Below, piece after piece: positions 22,825 through 35,217 of a stretch of DNA of 64,000 nt (position 1 is its first letter; each line of letters opens with the position of its first letter). This DNA comes from Isoetes taiwanensis. Taxonomy: Eukaryota > Streptophyta > Lycopodiopsida > Isoetales > Isoetaceae. The translations under genes and the position numbers were made by a program. The stretch covers positions 1 to 64,000 of the forward strand of contig JAJEKV010000672.1 of assembly GCA_021234155.1 (NCBI GenBank), in the 5' to 3' direction. A model generated the notes under the pieces. That model was not told the origin of the DNA. It was given only the letters and a program-made list of their open reading frames with translations, and ran no database searches.

Positions 22825-24589
22825 TGATCCGTTGTTCTATTACATTTGGCCCTATGCCATGGAACAATGCAATTTCTATGCCACTAGCAGGGGCGCATCC
22901 TTCTTGGAAAAGGGGAAAAGCGTTAAGTATTAGCTCTCCCTTCTCTGGAAAAGGGCTTCCGTCCCATGAAAGGGAAAACGGATCTTGGCGTTCACCTCTT
23001 CTAGTGTCCCTTTCCACTTTCGACTTTCAAAGGGAAGTCTTGGCTCCTCTCCATTCCCTCCTGCCATCTCTCTCCCCGCCACTAGCTCCTCTCCAAGGAA
23101 AACGGTCATTTTCTCTCTGCTTTGGTGTGCGACAATCATGTCATAACCCAAATGCTCCCCCGTTCCCTATCTTCCCTTCTTGAGCTGATCAATCTCATAG
23201 TGCTCCTCATTTCTTTGCACGACTCTATCTTCTCTTAAGTGGCAAAACATCAAGATTGTCTTCTTGCCTCCCATGTTCATATCTTCTCCTCGTCTCCATT
23301 GCATCTCCAAAATGTCTCTCGCCTCGTTGGCTCTCCACTGGATGCGATTGAACCAAACTCTCGAGATCGAGTACCCTCCTCGGTTGTTCACGTCTGCGGG
23401 ATTCCCTCGGCGGGGGATGAGACCTTTCGGAACACACCAGCGGCCGAGTCGGACTCTAATGCCTGCATGACCTCTCAATACCAACACATGGGAAGAAGCT
23501 GGAACCAAGAGGGTGGCGAACATGGCTGCAAGCAAGCAAGAAACAATGCCATCGGCTCATCTTAAAAGCTACCAAACCGCGTCATGGCAATAGGCCATTA
23601 TATGGACACCACTTGCGGTTTAGATTAGCATGCAAATGATGATGCTCACATAGGTATACCATGCAAGTGTGCACCATGCACTCGAGCATCCACACATGCA
23701 TGCATTCACTTGCATGATAAAAGGGAATGGAGGGGGGCGACTTGTCTTTGTCGTTATGCATGTGGAATTAGAGGATGAACCATAAGAGATCACTAAGAGC
23801 AAAGCGGACCTAATGCAAGCCAACCCTTCCCGGCGTAGCGGGGTTTAGAAAACGGTGATCTTGAACCGTTACGAGCTAATTCCCAAGGAAATTTACCCAA
23901 GTGCCTCTCAGGTATTGGGAAAATTGCAGCGAATGCATCAGAAAGCGAGGTGTTTTGCCATAATGGAAATAACTTTTTTTCTGGCTCATAAAATGAGAAA
24001 ATTTAAGCGGATTTCACGGATATAGGAGACTAAGACCTTTTCAGCGGCGATGAAAAAGGTCATATCAAGCGGAGTTTGGATCTTCGACTTATAGTGTTTT
24101 TATCGTTTGTTTTAGTGGATAACAAAATTAAAACAACACATCTTTGTGAATTGCAACTCCTTGTTGGTTCTAGCAAAAAGTAGGGGCATTGTCTACCTCA
24201 AACAAAGCGAGCCAATGTACAAAAATAAGGACCCTCCTTTAAGTTATCGGACCACGAGAACTTCAACATCGAAGCGCCGGGCGTCTTAATGTGGTACATC
24301 AATGATGAAAGATTCCTACTTGTATAAAATGCATGTGCACATTGTAAAAGCAAGATTTACGGATCACGAGTTTCATCAATTAGTAATGTTAGGTCCAAAG
24401 GCGACTTTAAGACCAAATTACTAGTCCATAATTCAATAGAACTTGTCCTTTTTGCCTTTCGTCGTAAAATTGGGTTTAAATCGGATAACATTAAAATTGC
24501 CATGGAGCCGATGTGCAAGAAGCTACTAAACAAAGGACAAATCACGAACCCCTTTGCATGAGAAAATAAAAAGTCGTTTTATGTGATTA
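22825..24589. repeat. macrosatellite unit 6 (type B) with purine-block replacements
   Basis: Full-length by position (1765 bp), but at several sites the usual pyrimidine-rich words are replaced by A/G blocks: 22906-22920, 22947-22954, 22968-22980, about 23028-23036 and about 23095-23103. The flanks of every block align normally with other units. Confidence 0.85.
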
Positions 24590-26348
24590 TGATCCGTTGT
24601 TCTATTACATTTGGCCCTATGCCATGGAACAATGCAATTTCTATGCCACTAGCAAGGGCGCATCCTTCTTGCCCTCCTCTCCGCGTTAGTATTGGCTCTC
24701 CCTTCTCTCGTCGGCTTCCGTCCCATCCTCCTCTCACGGATCTTGGCGTTCACCTCTTCTAGTGTCCCTTTCCACTTCTCGACTTTCAAAGTCCCTAATC
24801 TTGGCTCCTCTCCATTCCCTCCTGCCATCTCTCTCCCCGGCACTAGCTCCTCTCCATCCTCTCTGGTCATTTCTCTCTCTGGCCTGGTGTAATGCGACAA
24901 TCATGTCATAACCCAAATGCTCCCCCCGTTCCCTATCTTCCCTTCTTGAGAGCTGATCAATCTCATAGTGCTCCTCATTTCTTTGCACGACTCTATCTTC
25001 TCTTAAGTGGCAAAACATCAAGATTGTCTTCTTGCCTCCCATGTTCATATCTTCTCCTCGTCTCCATTGCATCTCCAAAATGTCTCTAGCCTCGTTGGCT
25101 CTCCACGGATGCGATTGAACCAAACTCTCGAGATCGAGTACCCTCCTCGGTTTGTTCGCGTCTGCGGGATTCCCTCGGCGGGGGATGAGACCTTTCGAGG
25201 TACACCAGCTTGGCGAGTCGGACTCTAATGCCTCGCGGCCTCTCAATACCAACACGCCGGAAGAAGCTGGAACCAAGAGGGTGGCGAACATGGCTGCAAG
25301 CAATCACGAGAAACAATGCCATCGGCTCACATTATGCAAGCTACCAAACGCGTCATGGCAATAGGCCATTATATGGACACCACTTGCGGTTTAGATTAGC
25401 ATGCAAATGATGATGCTCACATAGGTATACCATGCAAGTGTGCACCATGCTTTCGAGCATCCACACATGCATGCATTCACTTGCATGGCTAGGAATGGGG
25501 GGGCGCGACTTGTCTTTGTGCGTTATGCATGTGGAATTAGAGGATGAACCATAAAGAGATCACTAAGAGCAAGCGGACCTAATGCAAGCCAACCCTTCCT
25601 CAGCGTAGCGGGGTTTAAAAAACGGTGATCTTGAACCCATACGAGCTAATTCCCAAGAAATTTACCCAAGTGCCTCTCAGGTATTTGGGAAAATTGCGAA
25701 TGCATCGAGGTGTTTTGCCATAATGGAAATAACTTTTTTCTGGCTCATAAAATGAGAAAATTTCGCTCGTTTTACAGATAGAGGAGACTAAGACCTTTTC
25801 AACGGCAGTAAGGTCATATCAAACGGAGTTTGGATCTTCGACTTATAGTGTTTTTATCGTTTGTTTCGTGGATAACAAAATTAAAACAACACATCTTTGT
25901 GAATTGCAACTCCTTGTTGGTTCTAGCAAAAAGTAGGGGCATTGTCTACCTCAAACAAAACGTCACGCCAATGTACAAAAATAAGGACCCTCCTTTAAGT
26001 TATCGGACCACGAGAACTTCAAGCATCGAAGCGCCCGGGCGTCTTAATGTGGTACATCAATGATGAAAGATTCCTACTTGTATAAAATGCATGTGCACAT
26101 TGTAAAAGCAAGATTTACGGATCACGCGAGTTTCATCAATTAGTAATGTTAGTCCAAAGGCGACTTTAAGACAAATTACTAGTCCATAATTCAATAGAAC
26201 TTGTCCTTTTTTGCGGTCGTCGTAAAATTGGGTTTAAATCGGATAACATTAAAATTGCCATGGAACCGATGTGCAAGAAGCTACTAAACAAAGGACAAAT
26301 CACGAACCCCTTTGCATGAGAAAATAAAGAAGTCGTTTTATGTGATTA
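24590..26348. repeat. macrosatellite unit 7 (type B, 1759 bp)
   Basis: Clean full-length type-B copy. The minus strand has a 189-codon frame at 24734-25303 that joins the signal-peptide-like and R/E-rich segments seen separately in unit 1. This is the longest such frame in the array, and it depends on small indels. Confidence 0.88.
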
Positions 26349-28094
26349 TGATCCGTTGTTCTATTACATTTGGCCCTATGCCATGGAACAATGCAATTTC
26401 TATGCCACTAGCAAGGGCGCATCCTTCTTGCCCTCCTCTCCTGGCGTTCGTATTAAGCTCTCCCTTCTCTCAATTCGACTTCCGTCCCATCCTCCCTCTA
26501 CGGATCTTGGCGTTCACCTCTTCTAGTGTCCCTTTCCACTTCTCGACTTTCAAAGTCCCTAATGCGGCTCCTCTCCATTCCCTCCTGCCATCTCTCTCCC
26601 GGCACTAGCTCCTCTCCATCCTCTCTGGTCATTTTCTCTCTGCTCTGGTGTGCCGACAATCATGTCATAACCCAAATGCTCCCCGTTCCCTATCTTCCCT
26701 TCTTGAGAGCTGATCAATCTCATAGTGCTCCTCATTTCTTTTTTGACTCTATCTTCTCTTGGTGGCAAAACATCAAGATTGTCTTCTTGCCTCCCATGTT
26801 CATATCTTCTCCTCGTCTCCATTGCATCTCCAAAATGTCTCTCGCCTCGTTGGCTCTCCACGGATGCGATTGAACCAAACTCGAGGTCGAGTACCCTCCT
26901 CGGTTGTTCGCGTCTGCGGGATTCCCTCGGCGGGGGATGAGACCTTTCGAACACACCAGCGGCGAGTCAAACTCTAATGCCTCGCGGCCTCTCAATACCA
27001 ACACATGGAAGAAGAAGCTGGAACCAAGAGGGTGGCGAACATGGCTGCAAGCAATCACGAAACAATGCCATCGGCTCACATTAATAAAGCTACCAAACGC
27101 GTCATGGCAATAGGCCATTATATGGACACCACTTGCGGTTTAGATTAGCATGCAAATGATGATGCTCACATAGGTATACCATGCAAGTGTGCACCATGCA
27201 CTCGAGCATCCACACATGCATGCATTCACTTGCATGGCGGCGGAATGGAGGGGGCGACTTGTCTTTGTGCGTTATGCATGTGGAATTAGAGGATGAACCA
27301 TAAGAGATCACTAAGAGCAAAGCGGACCTAATGCAAGCCAACCCTTCCTCGGCGTAGCGGGGTTTAGAAAAACGGTGATCTTGAACCGCCGCGAGCTAAT
27401 TCCCAAGGAAATTTACCCAAGTGCCTCTCAGGTATTGGGAAAATTGCGAATGCATCGGCGAGGTGTTTTGCCATAATGGAAATAACTTTTTTACGGCTCA
27501 TAAAATGAGAAAATTTAGCGTTTTTTCGGATAGAGGAGACTAAGACCTTTTCAGCGGCGGTAGGTCATATCAAGCGGAGTTTGGATCTTCGACTTATAGT
27601 GTTTTTATCGTTTGTTTCGTGGATAACAAAATTAAAACAACACATCTTTTGAATTGCAACTCCTTGTTGGTTCTAGCAAAAAGTAGGGGCATTGTCTACC
27701 TCAAACAAAGCGTCCGCCAATGTACAAAAATAAGGACCCTCCTTTAAGTTATGGGACCACGAGAACTTCAAGCATCGAAGCGCCGGGCGTCTTAATGTGG
27801 TACATCCAATGATGAAAGATTCCTACTTGTATAAAATGCATGTGCACATTGTAAAAGCAAGATTTACGGATCACGAGTTTCATCAATTAGTAATGTTTCG
27901 TCCAAAGGCGACTTTAAGACAAATTACTAGTCCATAATTCAATAGAACTTGTCCTTTTTGCGGTCGTCGTAAAATTGGGTTTAAATCGGATAACATTAAA
28001 ATTGCCATGGAGCCGATGTGCAGAAGCTACTAAACAAAGGACAAATCACGAACCCCTTTGCATGAGAAAATAAAGAAGTGGTTTTATGTGATTA
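26349..28094. repeat. macrosatellite unit 8 (type B, 1746 bp)
   Basis: Full-length type-B copy with the same order of conserved blocks. It has TTTTGAATTGC in place of TTTGTGAATTGC, a two-base deletion within a diagnostic site. Confidence 0.88.
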
Positions 28095-29845
28095 TGATCC
28101 GTTGTTCTATTACATTTGGCCCTATGCCATGGAACAATGCAATTTCTATGCCACTAGCAAGGGCCGCATCCTTCTTGCCCTCCTCTCCTCGGCGTTAAGT
28201 ATTGGCTCTCCCTTCTCTCGTCGGCTTCCGTCCCATCCTCCTCTCACGGATCTTGGCGTTCACCTCTTCTAGTGTCCCTTTCCACTTCTCGACTTTCAAA
28301 GTCCCTAATCTTGGCTCCTCTCCATTCCCTCTGCCATCTCTCTCCCCGGCACTAGCTCCTCTCCATCCTCTCTGGTCATTTCTCTCTCTGCGCTGGTGTG
28401 CGACAATCATGTCATAACCCAAATGCTCCCCCGTTCCCTATCTTCCCTTCTTGAGAGCTGATCAATCTCATAGTGCTCCTCATTTCTTTGCGACTCTATC
28501 TTCTCTTCATTGGCAAAACATCAAGATTGTCTTCTTGCCTCCCATGTTCATATCTTCTCCTGCGTCTCCATTGCATCTCCAAAATGTCTCTAGCCTCGTT
28601 GGCTCTCCACGGATGCGATTGAACCAAACTCTCGAGATCAGTACCCTCCTCGGTTTGTTCCGTCTGCGGGATTCCCTCGGCGGGGGATGAGACCTTTCGT
28701 TTTACACCAGCGGCGAGTCAAACTCTAATGCCTCGCGGCCTCTCAATACCAACACATCGGAAGAAGAAAGCTGGAACCAAGAGGGTGGCGAACATGGCTG
28801 CAAGCAATGCGAGAAACAATGCCATCGGCTCACATTGTAAGCTACCAACGCGTCATGGCAATAGGCCATTATATGGACACCACTTGCGGTTTAGATTAGC
28901 ATGCAAATGATGATGCTCACATAGGTATACCATGCAAGTGTGCACCATGCACTCGAGCATCCACACATGCATGCATTCACTTGCATGGCGCCGGAATGGA
29001 GGGGGCCGCGACTTGTCTTTGTGCGTTATGCATGTGGAATTAGAGGATGAACCATAAGAGATCACTAAGAGCAAGCTGACCTAATGCAAACCAACCCTTC
29101 CTCGGCGTAGCGGGGTTTTAGAAACCACAGTGATCTTGAACCGCGCGAGCTAATTCCCAAGGAAATTTACCCAAGTGCCTCTCAGGTATTGGGAAAATTG
29201 CAGCGAATGCATCAGGCGAGGTGTTTTGCCATAATGGAAATAACTTTTTCGGCTCATAAAATGAAAATTCGCCGTTTTGCGAGATAGGAGACTAAGACCT
29301 TTTCAGCGGCGGTAAGGTCATATCAAGCGGAGTTGGATCTTGACTTATAGTGTTTTTATCGTTTGTTTTAGTGGATAACAAAATTAAAACAACACATCTT
29401 TGTGAATTGCAACTCCTTGTTGGTTCTAGCAAAAAGTAGGGGCATTGTCTACCTCAAACAAAGCGTCCGCCAATGTACAAAAATAAGGACCCTCCTTTAA
29501 GTTATCGGACCCGAGAACTTCAAGCATCCTGGCGTAGGGGCGTCTTAATGTGGTACATTCAATGATGAAAGATTCCTACTTGTATAAAATGCATGTGCAC
29601 ATTGTAAAAGCAAGATTTACGGATCACGAGTTTCATCAATTAGTAATGTTAGGTCCAAAGGCGACTTTAAGACCAAATTACTAGTCCATAATTCAATAGA
29701 ACTTGTCCTTTTGCGGTCGTCGTAAAATTGGGTTTAAATCGGATAACGTTAAAATTACCATGGAACCGATGTGCAGAAGCTACTAAACAAAGGGACAAAT
29801 CACGAACCCTTGCATGAGAAAATAAAAAGTCGTTTTATGTGATTA
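28095..29845. repeat. macrosatellite unit 9 (type B), ends at the Helitron
   Basis: The unit runs to ...TATGTGATTA at 29845, where the array would normally continue TGATCCG. Instead CTAGAAAAAGTGCCC follows, the reversed 3' end of a Helitron. The unit is otherwise complete at 1751 bp. Confidence 0.88.
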
Positions 29846-30469
29846 CTAGAAAAAGTGCCCGGCGTTCTTTGAGCTTCAGATTGGAAAATTTTTTAAAATA
29901 GCTCAAACTATTGCACATTGTAAATGCTATTGTTATGCATTAAGAGCAAGACGTCATATCATAAATTGTAGATTTCAAACATTCACAACCCTAGATTGAA
30001 GCACATGTGCTTTAAGTACATTTGTCAATGATATGTGTGTAATTCTTGGTTTCTTGGCAGTATAAAAAAAAAAAAAAGGTCGAAAGTAGCATGGATATAT
30101 AATGTTAGTCTCCTTAAAACAAACTCTTGAAAAAGAGCATTCCTTGCAAAATAAAATCTTTAGCAAAAAAAAAAAAAAAAAGGCTACAGCATATAGCTAA
30201 TGGTTTGAAGAACTCCAAGCAATCTCAAAGGCACCTTTTTTTCCATGTATATAACATGTATGATTTTTGTTCAATTTGTGTTAGACCTTTGCTTCCCACA
30301 ATTTGCTTTTTAAGCATAATTGGTCCTCTTTTATCCCCTTCAAGGACATATGATATTGGACAACAAATTTTACTAACATCCTCTCTTAGCATGCCCTTGG
30401 TGTGTACTTATTTAAAAAGAATAAAGCTTGAATGCAAAGCCATAGCCATAGTTGAAATCAATTTGAATT

Positions 30470-30740
30470 TGGCTCACCTTTGGATTGAGACATTCCACTG
30501 TTCTAAATCTATAACAAAAGTTTCGTTGCATGGGTAAATTATTGATTTCAATCGTTTTATGTTACACTACTACATCGAATTTTGGATTATTCACATTGCC
30601 TTTGGATTGTCTTAAATGAGACATTCCAACTTTGTTCTAAATCTATAACAAAAGCTTCATTGCATAAGTAAATTATTGATTTCAATTGTTTTATGTTACA
30701 CTACTACTACATCGAATTTTGGATTATTCACAACCCCATG
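30470..30740. repeat. direct duplication of about 125 bp inside the Helitron
   Basis: A block with GAGACATTCCA, TCTAAATCTATAACAAAAG, AAATTATTGATTTCAAT and TACATCGAATTTTGGATTAT occurs at about 30487-30600 and again at about 30627-30740, with few differences. The copies are adjacent. No gene is apparent. Confidence 0.75.
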
Positions 30741-30809
30741 TACACGTGCAATAGCGCCTATCACATATATAGCCTAATCAAATTGAAAGTTATGCAGCCC
30801 ATATAGTAT

Positions 30810-30905
30810 TGTATTTTGAGCGGATGCAAATCTAAGGTGTGATCATGCAAATGATATCTTGTATTTTGAACAGATGCAAATCTAAGGTGTGATCATGCAA
30901 ATGAA
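30810..30905. repeat. short direct duplication inside the Helitron
   Basis: TATTTTGAGCGGATGCAAAT followed by CTAAGGTGTGATCATGCAAA recurs after about 48 bp as TATTTTGAACAGATGCAAAT with the same continuation. It is a recent two-copy tandem event. Confidence 0.7.
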
Positions 30906-33872
30906 GATATCAATATAGGATGGGGTGCTTGAATATATCTGGGTGGTGCTACACGTTAATTCTTGGCCCATGTGGCTATGATGTTGGAGCTGCACTTATT
31001 GATTTGTGATGGTAGTGTCATTGGCTAGTTGTTTTTTAAGAATAATATACTTGCACAAAATGATGTAGTACAAAAAAATTCACAGTTCATGCATATACCT
31101 TATAGGAGGGGTAACTAAGTATGACGGGCACATAGTTTCTGCATCCCCAGAACCAAAATGATAGCATATGCATAGTGTTGGACCGACAATTGCTTCCTTT
31201 CAACAAATCCGCCTTCAAAAAGAGAACCAACATAATACAAATAATACATTTTCATATCATGAAGGAAACGTAGATTTCCTTGTTTTTCACATCTCTATCT
31301 AATTTGCAAACCTGCTTGTCACATGTTTCATGTTATATAGGATGCCCTTCTTGATATAACCTATAAAGATAAGGGCTCTAAGGAAGCTACATCTTGTCTT
31401 TTACGCCTTCAGCGTACATCGGGCAATCAATATAGAGATTTTTAGAAGGTCATCGAAGTGCTCTTGGTAGGTGCATTTGACATCTCACGAAATCCACGAG
31501 ATCATCAAGATCCATTGGACAACTTCCTACCAAATCACACAACTTGCCTCAAGAACAAGCTGGAAATAGGTGAAGAGTGTCTATAATTCTTTGCTGATGG
31601 TACATTAGCTTGGATAAAGGATCATAAATCATAAGCTTGGGAAATTGGGATATGGATTCAATGCGGGAAAGCTCTCTTTGGGCCATTATCCTTGTTAGCT
31701 CCTCATACACATGAAGAATTATGAGAACTCTATACTGTTCTTTAATAGCTGTCTATGCTTCACGAATAATATCGAGCAATTCTGAGAGATAATGGACGCA
31801 CGGATCCGCACTTCACAAGCGGCACTAACGATTTACATATTGAGATTAAGATGCAGACGAGAATACATGACACCATTCAAACAACCCGGCGGTTATTTGC
31901 CATTAAACCAATCTAGGTAGAAAAACCCGAGCAACTAAATAGAAGCGATTAAGCCCTTGATCAACAAATCGAGGGCTAGAAAAAGCAAAGGCGACAAAAA
32001 AACTTCGACAAAACCATTTCTGCGATCATTCAACCTATTTGCGGCATATCCATAGCTATCGGCGGATCAGACATGCTTTTGATACTTCTCTCAAGAAGAT
32101 ATTTTCGCGAGAGAGAGCAAAACAAGTATGTCATTTACTAAATAAAAAGACACGAGTTTGCTAGTGTTGCCCCTAACTATTGTTAATCAAGGCTACTTTG
32201 ATACTAGCTGGGCGTCTTTGTACCGGAGGCTCCGGCTTTTGTGATACCATCTGTATTAATAAATCTATCAACACAACTAACTAAATGCTCACGAAAAGCC
32301 ATACAAATAGAGATTTAGTGCTTTATTTAAAAAGACAGAAAGGGAAGCTTGTTAGGTGTCATGCATGCATTATATGGGGTGATGATTTGAGCTTTTAACA
32401 TACATCTCATCTTTGTATATAGGCAAGCTGTAGGCATGCGAAATTCAAGTTTTATCTCGGTCTAGGAGGGGAGCGGTACATCTTAGATTGCCATCTTGCA
32501 ATCGTCGACCATCATGCAACATCCATTACAAATTAGTGATGCGACTAATATGATATGGAAACAAGTGTATAAGAAGTTTCTGTAATAAAAGGACTACCTA
32601 TAGATTGCAAAGATGGAAAATCCCAGGTGGTCATAGTATTCTTGAGAAGTGTAAAAATTTTTACGATGTCTGCACGGCAAATTGTTCGATGATGCAATAC
32701 ATGTGAAAGGCTGCCTTTCCATGCATTTTAGAGGCTCGTTTTGATGGAAATAGCGGTGAGGAGTACTCAAAAACATATTTGAGAATTTAAATTGTCGGAT
32801 CATACCTTGTTGAGTTCAAGCGATCATTGAATAAGCCCTGCCGCATCCGTTTTGCAAAGAGATCATCATTCTCGAAGTAGCAAAAAGGCTTTGGGATAAA
32901 ATAAGCATCATTGGCCGGTAGCTCCCATGAATTGGGTAGCGACCACTGGACAAAAAGGCATCCCTGGACGAATTGTTCTCATTCAAATGTCTTCCTTTTG
33001 GTCACGAAGTGTTGGCGGGGATATGACTATCTTTGTGTTTCTTGCTCCTTATATATCTACCATATAGATTACCTGAAGTAGCAGCACCTTTAACCTTTTT
33101 ACTTGAAATGAGCAAAGGCTCTTTCTTGGATCATCTTCTTTTTGCTACATGCCTTTGATTTCCTCTGAGGGCTGGATTTGAGGCAGTGAAGGAATGGATG
33201 AAAATCTTGTTGCCACTGAGGCGACAAGATTGCGGCGAGGTTATTATCGCCTCGATACTTGTTAGCAAAGCCGGCACAATTATCAACTAAGATATCTTAT
33301 CGCATTTGAAATATGTAAAAATGCGACTTGATATTTAAGAGCAAGGAAAAACATTAGAGTGGTGATCCACGGATATAGATGCAGTGTTGATTTCAAAAAT
33401 ATCATTATAGAATACTCCAAAGCTTATTTGTCATTCTAAGGGTTTGTAAAACCGGACAAGAATCTTAATATGATAAAATTCAAACAATCATTTGAAGGAA
33501 AAAAGCAATCAAATACCTTGTTAGCGAGGTTATACTTGAAGGATTGCGAGAACTCAATGATGGCTTCATTTGCTTTAACATCAATAGGATCGTGTGAAAT
33601 ATATGAGATTGTGACTTGAAACCTCTTAATTAACTTCCTTCCCTAAAAGCAATTTGAAAATGTTCTAGATTACAATTCAACTTGGACTCGAGAAAGTAAA
33701 TGCACTAAAATTGGGGTGGCACATGCACTTTCGAGAATTGTGGTAAAACAAACATTGTATGATTCATTACCCACCTTACGGAATAGATGGAGGGCTTCCT
33801 CAGTTGCCTAAACTCAATGTATGATAACATCATGGTAGTCCACAATATCTTACCTTTGTTTGGGCCTCTTTG
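30906..33872. other. Helitron interior, no gene confidently recognised
   Basis: Mostly AT-rich sequence with many stops in all frames. A minus-strand stretch around 32800-33000 reads LPNSWELPANDAYFIPKPFC and then ENDDLFAKRMRQGLFN. It is protein-like and may be a captured exon, but I cannot assign it. The interior near 33160-33300 shows no coherent frame. Confidence 0.35.
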
Positions 33873-34199
33873 TTAAAATTGCCCTTGCATCTTGCACACT
33901 TCAAACCTTCTATACATTTCCATAAGGCGGTGACCTAAGTAATTATCCTCCTCTAATCTGTCTTTCACAATGCAAGCATGCAATCTCTTTCCTTCCCACA
34001 AAACCTTATCATTATCACAATCCCACAATAAGCGCATATAACTTGATGTGTCCTTTAGTACGTTCCATGCATTTTGAAGAATACTTGAGAAAATATCCCA
34101 AACTTGTAGATACATAAGCATATCAAAGTGAAATATGATTTGATGTAATCTTATCCGATATAGCTCTCCAACGCGTCTTGAGACAAAAACTATCGACAT
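33873..34199 (-). pseudogene. PPR-protein fragment carried by the Helitron
   Basis: The 108-codon minus-strand frame contains WEGKRLHACIVKDRLEEDNY and then LGHRLMEMYRRF. This fits the plant pentatricopeptide pattern of EGK.VHA.IV..GLE.D.F.GN.L..MYGKCG, the helix pair that begins a PLS-type repeat. Intact PPR proteins bind organellar RNA for editing or processing. The glycine and cysteine positions after MY have changed, the frame ends soon after, and no neighbouring repeats could be aligned, so it is a single-repeat fragment. It lies in the same orientation as the Helitron, as expected for a captured exon. Confidence 0.55.
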
Positions 34200-35160
34200 T
34201 AAATTAGATTTCTACGGAACAAAAAAAGTGGCTGAAAATATGCGTGAGCATGCGAATGGATCTACTACAGGACGGTAAAAACTTGGCAGATCCATGCCCC
34301 AAGTTTACTATAAAGAATGGTCTTGCATTTCTCTACTTTTCCGATAAAATTGCTAAACTTGTAAATTCCCCGAGGAAGGCAAATCGTGCCCTAAACTTGT
34401 AGAAGGAAAATTTCACTGATCAACTTGTGATGGCATCAAGGCTGAATAGTGGAGCCACAGGGTTCGGAAGGGGACTCTGCAAGGGCATCAAGTGTTTAAA
34501 AGCTACCATTGGAACTCTGCAAATTCAAGTAAATGCTAAAAAATGCACATAGACAAAGACACGCCATGTTGACAAAAAGCACTTGGACTTGCTTGAGGAA
34601 GAAAAAAATACCTTTATGGTTATAGTTTTCACGGGCAAAAATCCACAAAGAGAACTTGCTTGTAAAGGTGGAGATTCATTAGAAAACAGACCAAAAAGGA
34701 CATTGGCGGTGTTGGCTTTCTAGCCCATCACATTCGATGGGCATCCTTTGTTCCCACCATCAAGTGGTGTGTCAAATCCAATCTTTTGCAACCATGTCTT
34801 CATGAAATTTCTGCAAAAAAGAATCCGCTATGGATCTTTGCAAAGCCAAGCTGCAATGAGTGCAATAATTCTTCTTTGCATATGGCGACCCTCAGAACTC
34901 TTGCTTTCCTAAGCCCGGGAAGAAGAAGGCAAATCAATACCGTTGCAAATGTCACGGAAAATTTATATTACGGATCGTCAGAATATTGTACGAAAGGAGA
35001 GATCAAAATCGAACTAAGATTTTTGCACTGTGGGCTCTTGAAGTCGACCTTTCAAATATAGCTTACCACGGAATCGAAGCGGTGTCGACAATTCTACCCG
35101 ATTCGTAATAACGCAATGAAAACTTTTCTAAAGCATCTCGGCCGTCGGATTAATTTAGCG
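34200..35160. other. Helitron 5' part, unassigned
   Basis: A 91-codon plus-strand frame at 34786-35061 and intervening sequence show no family I recognise. The last 60 bp before 35217 read on the minus strand as an AT-rich Helitron head followed by a GGCGTTAGATCTTAGCCG block. Confidence 0.4.
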
Positions 35161-35217
35161 GCTAAGATCTAACGCCTGAATTATCCCAAAACTCCTTTAT
35201 TACTATATATAGATAGA

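Larger units (their letters stand above)
11960..29845. repeat. macrosatellite array, monomer about 1.76 kb, head to tail
   Basis: A block beginning TGATCCGTTGTTCTATTAC recurs at 13339, 15111, 16872, 18630, 22825, 24590, 26349 and 28095. That gives complete monomers of 1772, 1761, 1758, 1765, 1759, 1746 and 1751 bp, plus a partial first unit and a disturbed interval at 18630-22824. Diagnostic words define two subfamilies. A has TTTGGCTCTATGCC, GGGCGGATCC, TTTGTGCATTGC and GATGCCCA. B has TTTGGCCCTATGCC, GGGCGCATCC, TTTGTGAATTGC and GATGTGCA. Units left of about 20 kb are A, and units from about 22.0 kb to 29.8 kb are B. No ribosomal or histone genes are present in the unit. Confidence 0.92.
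29846..35217 (-). mobile_element. Helitron inserted in the macrosatellite, minus strand, 5.37 kb
   Basis: On the minus strand the element begins TCTATCTATATATAGTAATA at 35217 and ends GCCGGGCACTTTTTCTAG at 29846. The flanking bases are A before the 5' TC and T after the 3' CTAG, and there is no target duplication. The insertion site is GATTA|TGATCC, an uninterrupted word in every other unit. These are the standard hallmarks of a Helitron, a rolling-circle transposon that inserts between A and T. The expected hairpin before CTAG keeps its right arm (GCCGGGC), but the left arm has decayed. I found no Rep or helicase motifs inside, so the copy is probably non-autonomous. It carries a PPR-like fragment. 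Confidence 0.85.

Noticed and set aside
32800-33000. Minus-strand LPANDAYFIPKPFC...DDLFAKRMRQG as a lipoxygenase fragment
   Set aside because: The DDLFAKRM..G part faintly resembles the lipoxygenase D.EF.R..LAG segment, but the preceding residues do not fit and no second motif was found.
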